DNA from: JBCBSZ01 sp039185015
Lineage (GTDB): Bacteria; Actinomycetota; Acidimicrobiia; Acidimicrobiales; Poriferisodalaceae
DNA length: 64,000 nucleotides
Assembly (NCBI GenBank): GCA_039185015.1
Contig: JBCDAU010000029.1
Location: forward strand, 1-64,000
Reading direction: 5' to 3'
Under the pieces are notes generated by a model. That model ran no database searches, was not told where the DNA came from, and saw nothing but the letters and a program-made list of their open reading frames with translations. Below are positions 63,906 through 64,000 of the stretch, piece by piece. The translations under genes were made by a program, and so were the position numbers. The number at the start of each line of letters is the position of its first letter. Within the stretch, counting starts at the first letter, position 1.

Positions 63906-64000
63906 CAGATGAGCTCCTCGAACGCCTTGGTCCGCTTGAAGCTGATGGCCGAGATCGTCGCCACCAACAGGAAGATCACCACCGAGATCGCGGCGGCGAA
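63905..64000 (-). CDS. Sugar ABC transporter permease (MalF-like), partial
   Basis: The frame enters from the right edge and gives 31 residues ending ISFKRTKAFEELI. The hydrophobic run FAAAISVVIFLLVATISAI is a final membrane segment. It matches the end of MalF-type permeases. Its stop shares an A with the MalG start. The gene continues beyond the window. Confidence 0.7.
   Translation of the reverse strand, partial: FAAAISVVIFLLVATISAISFKRTKAFEELI

Overview
The window is high-GC actinobacterial chromosome, most likely from an acidimicrobial lineage (Ilumatobacter/Iamia-like). The pointers are a fused CofG-CofH FO synthase (coenzyme F420), an F420-type luciferase-like oxidoreductase, a WS/DGAT protein, a DUF222-HNH protein, a class F sortase, and a secreted protein with 'GYWM.ASDGG.F.FGDA' repeats of the kind common in Acidimicrobiia. 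Genes are tightly packed, with many 4-nt ATGA/GTGA overlaps and no gene-free stretch above 300 bases. Many transcripts look leaderless: a TANNNT box lies 6-9 nt before a start codon that has no Shine-Dalgarno.

Layout. 1-4.8 kb: SDR, MarR regulator divergent from a P450-NTF2 fusion, small hypothetical genes and a TetR regulator. 4.8-8.7 kb: two siderophore-binding lipoproteins flanking an MFS transporter with a histidine-rich tail. 8.8-12.3 kb: lipase, AAA ATPase, RidA protein, a DUF433/PIN-like toxin-antitoxin pair and tRNA-Arg(CCU). 12.3-17.2 kb: membrane metalloprotease, alpha/beta hydrolase coupled to a WS/DGAT, and an MTHFR-like protein. 17.3-19.8 kb: lipoprotein, ECF sigma factor and membrane protein, all overlapping by 4 nt. 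19.8-29 kb: MFS plus ArsC-family gene, acyltransferase, NmrA-like protein, serine hydrolase, MarR-MFS pair, EEP phosphatase and two twin Pro/Thr-rich anchored proteins. 29-38 kb: HxlR-FbiC operon, repeat lipoprotein, VOC-amidohydrolase pair and a Rieske-TPP fusion enzyme. 38-47 kb: nucleotidyltransferase, GGDEF protein, sortase/DUF4397 pair, coiled-coil M15 peptidase, a three-gene hypothetical cassette and an HNH protein. 47-54.9 kb: serine hydrolase, a four-gene LLM-methyltransferase-PhyH-DMFase operon, I42 inhibitor, MsrA and M50 protease. 55-64 kb: secreted 5'-nucleotidase, amino-acid ABC importer with a GNAT, and a MalF-MalG-GH13 operon running off the end.

The most striking observation is the ArsC-family gene at 21041-21403. 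Its active-site cysteine codon is TGA, the rest of the frame is intact with the family arginines conserved, and a stable hairpin with a GGUC loop begins 16 nt after the TGA, where a bacterial SECIS would sit. It is a candidate selenocysteine-containing ArsC; the alternative is a recent nonsense mutation. Other notable items are a compensated double frameshift in the PIN-like toxin, the Rieske-TPP and P450-NTF2 fusions, enzymes with altered catalytic residues (WS/DGAT, lipoprotein hydrolase, RidA), tandem MarR operators, and a ribosome-binding site buried in a hairpin ahead of the 5'-nucleotidase.
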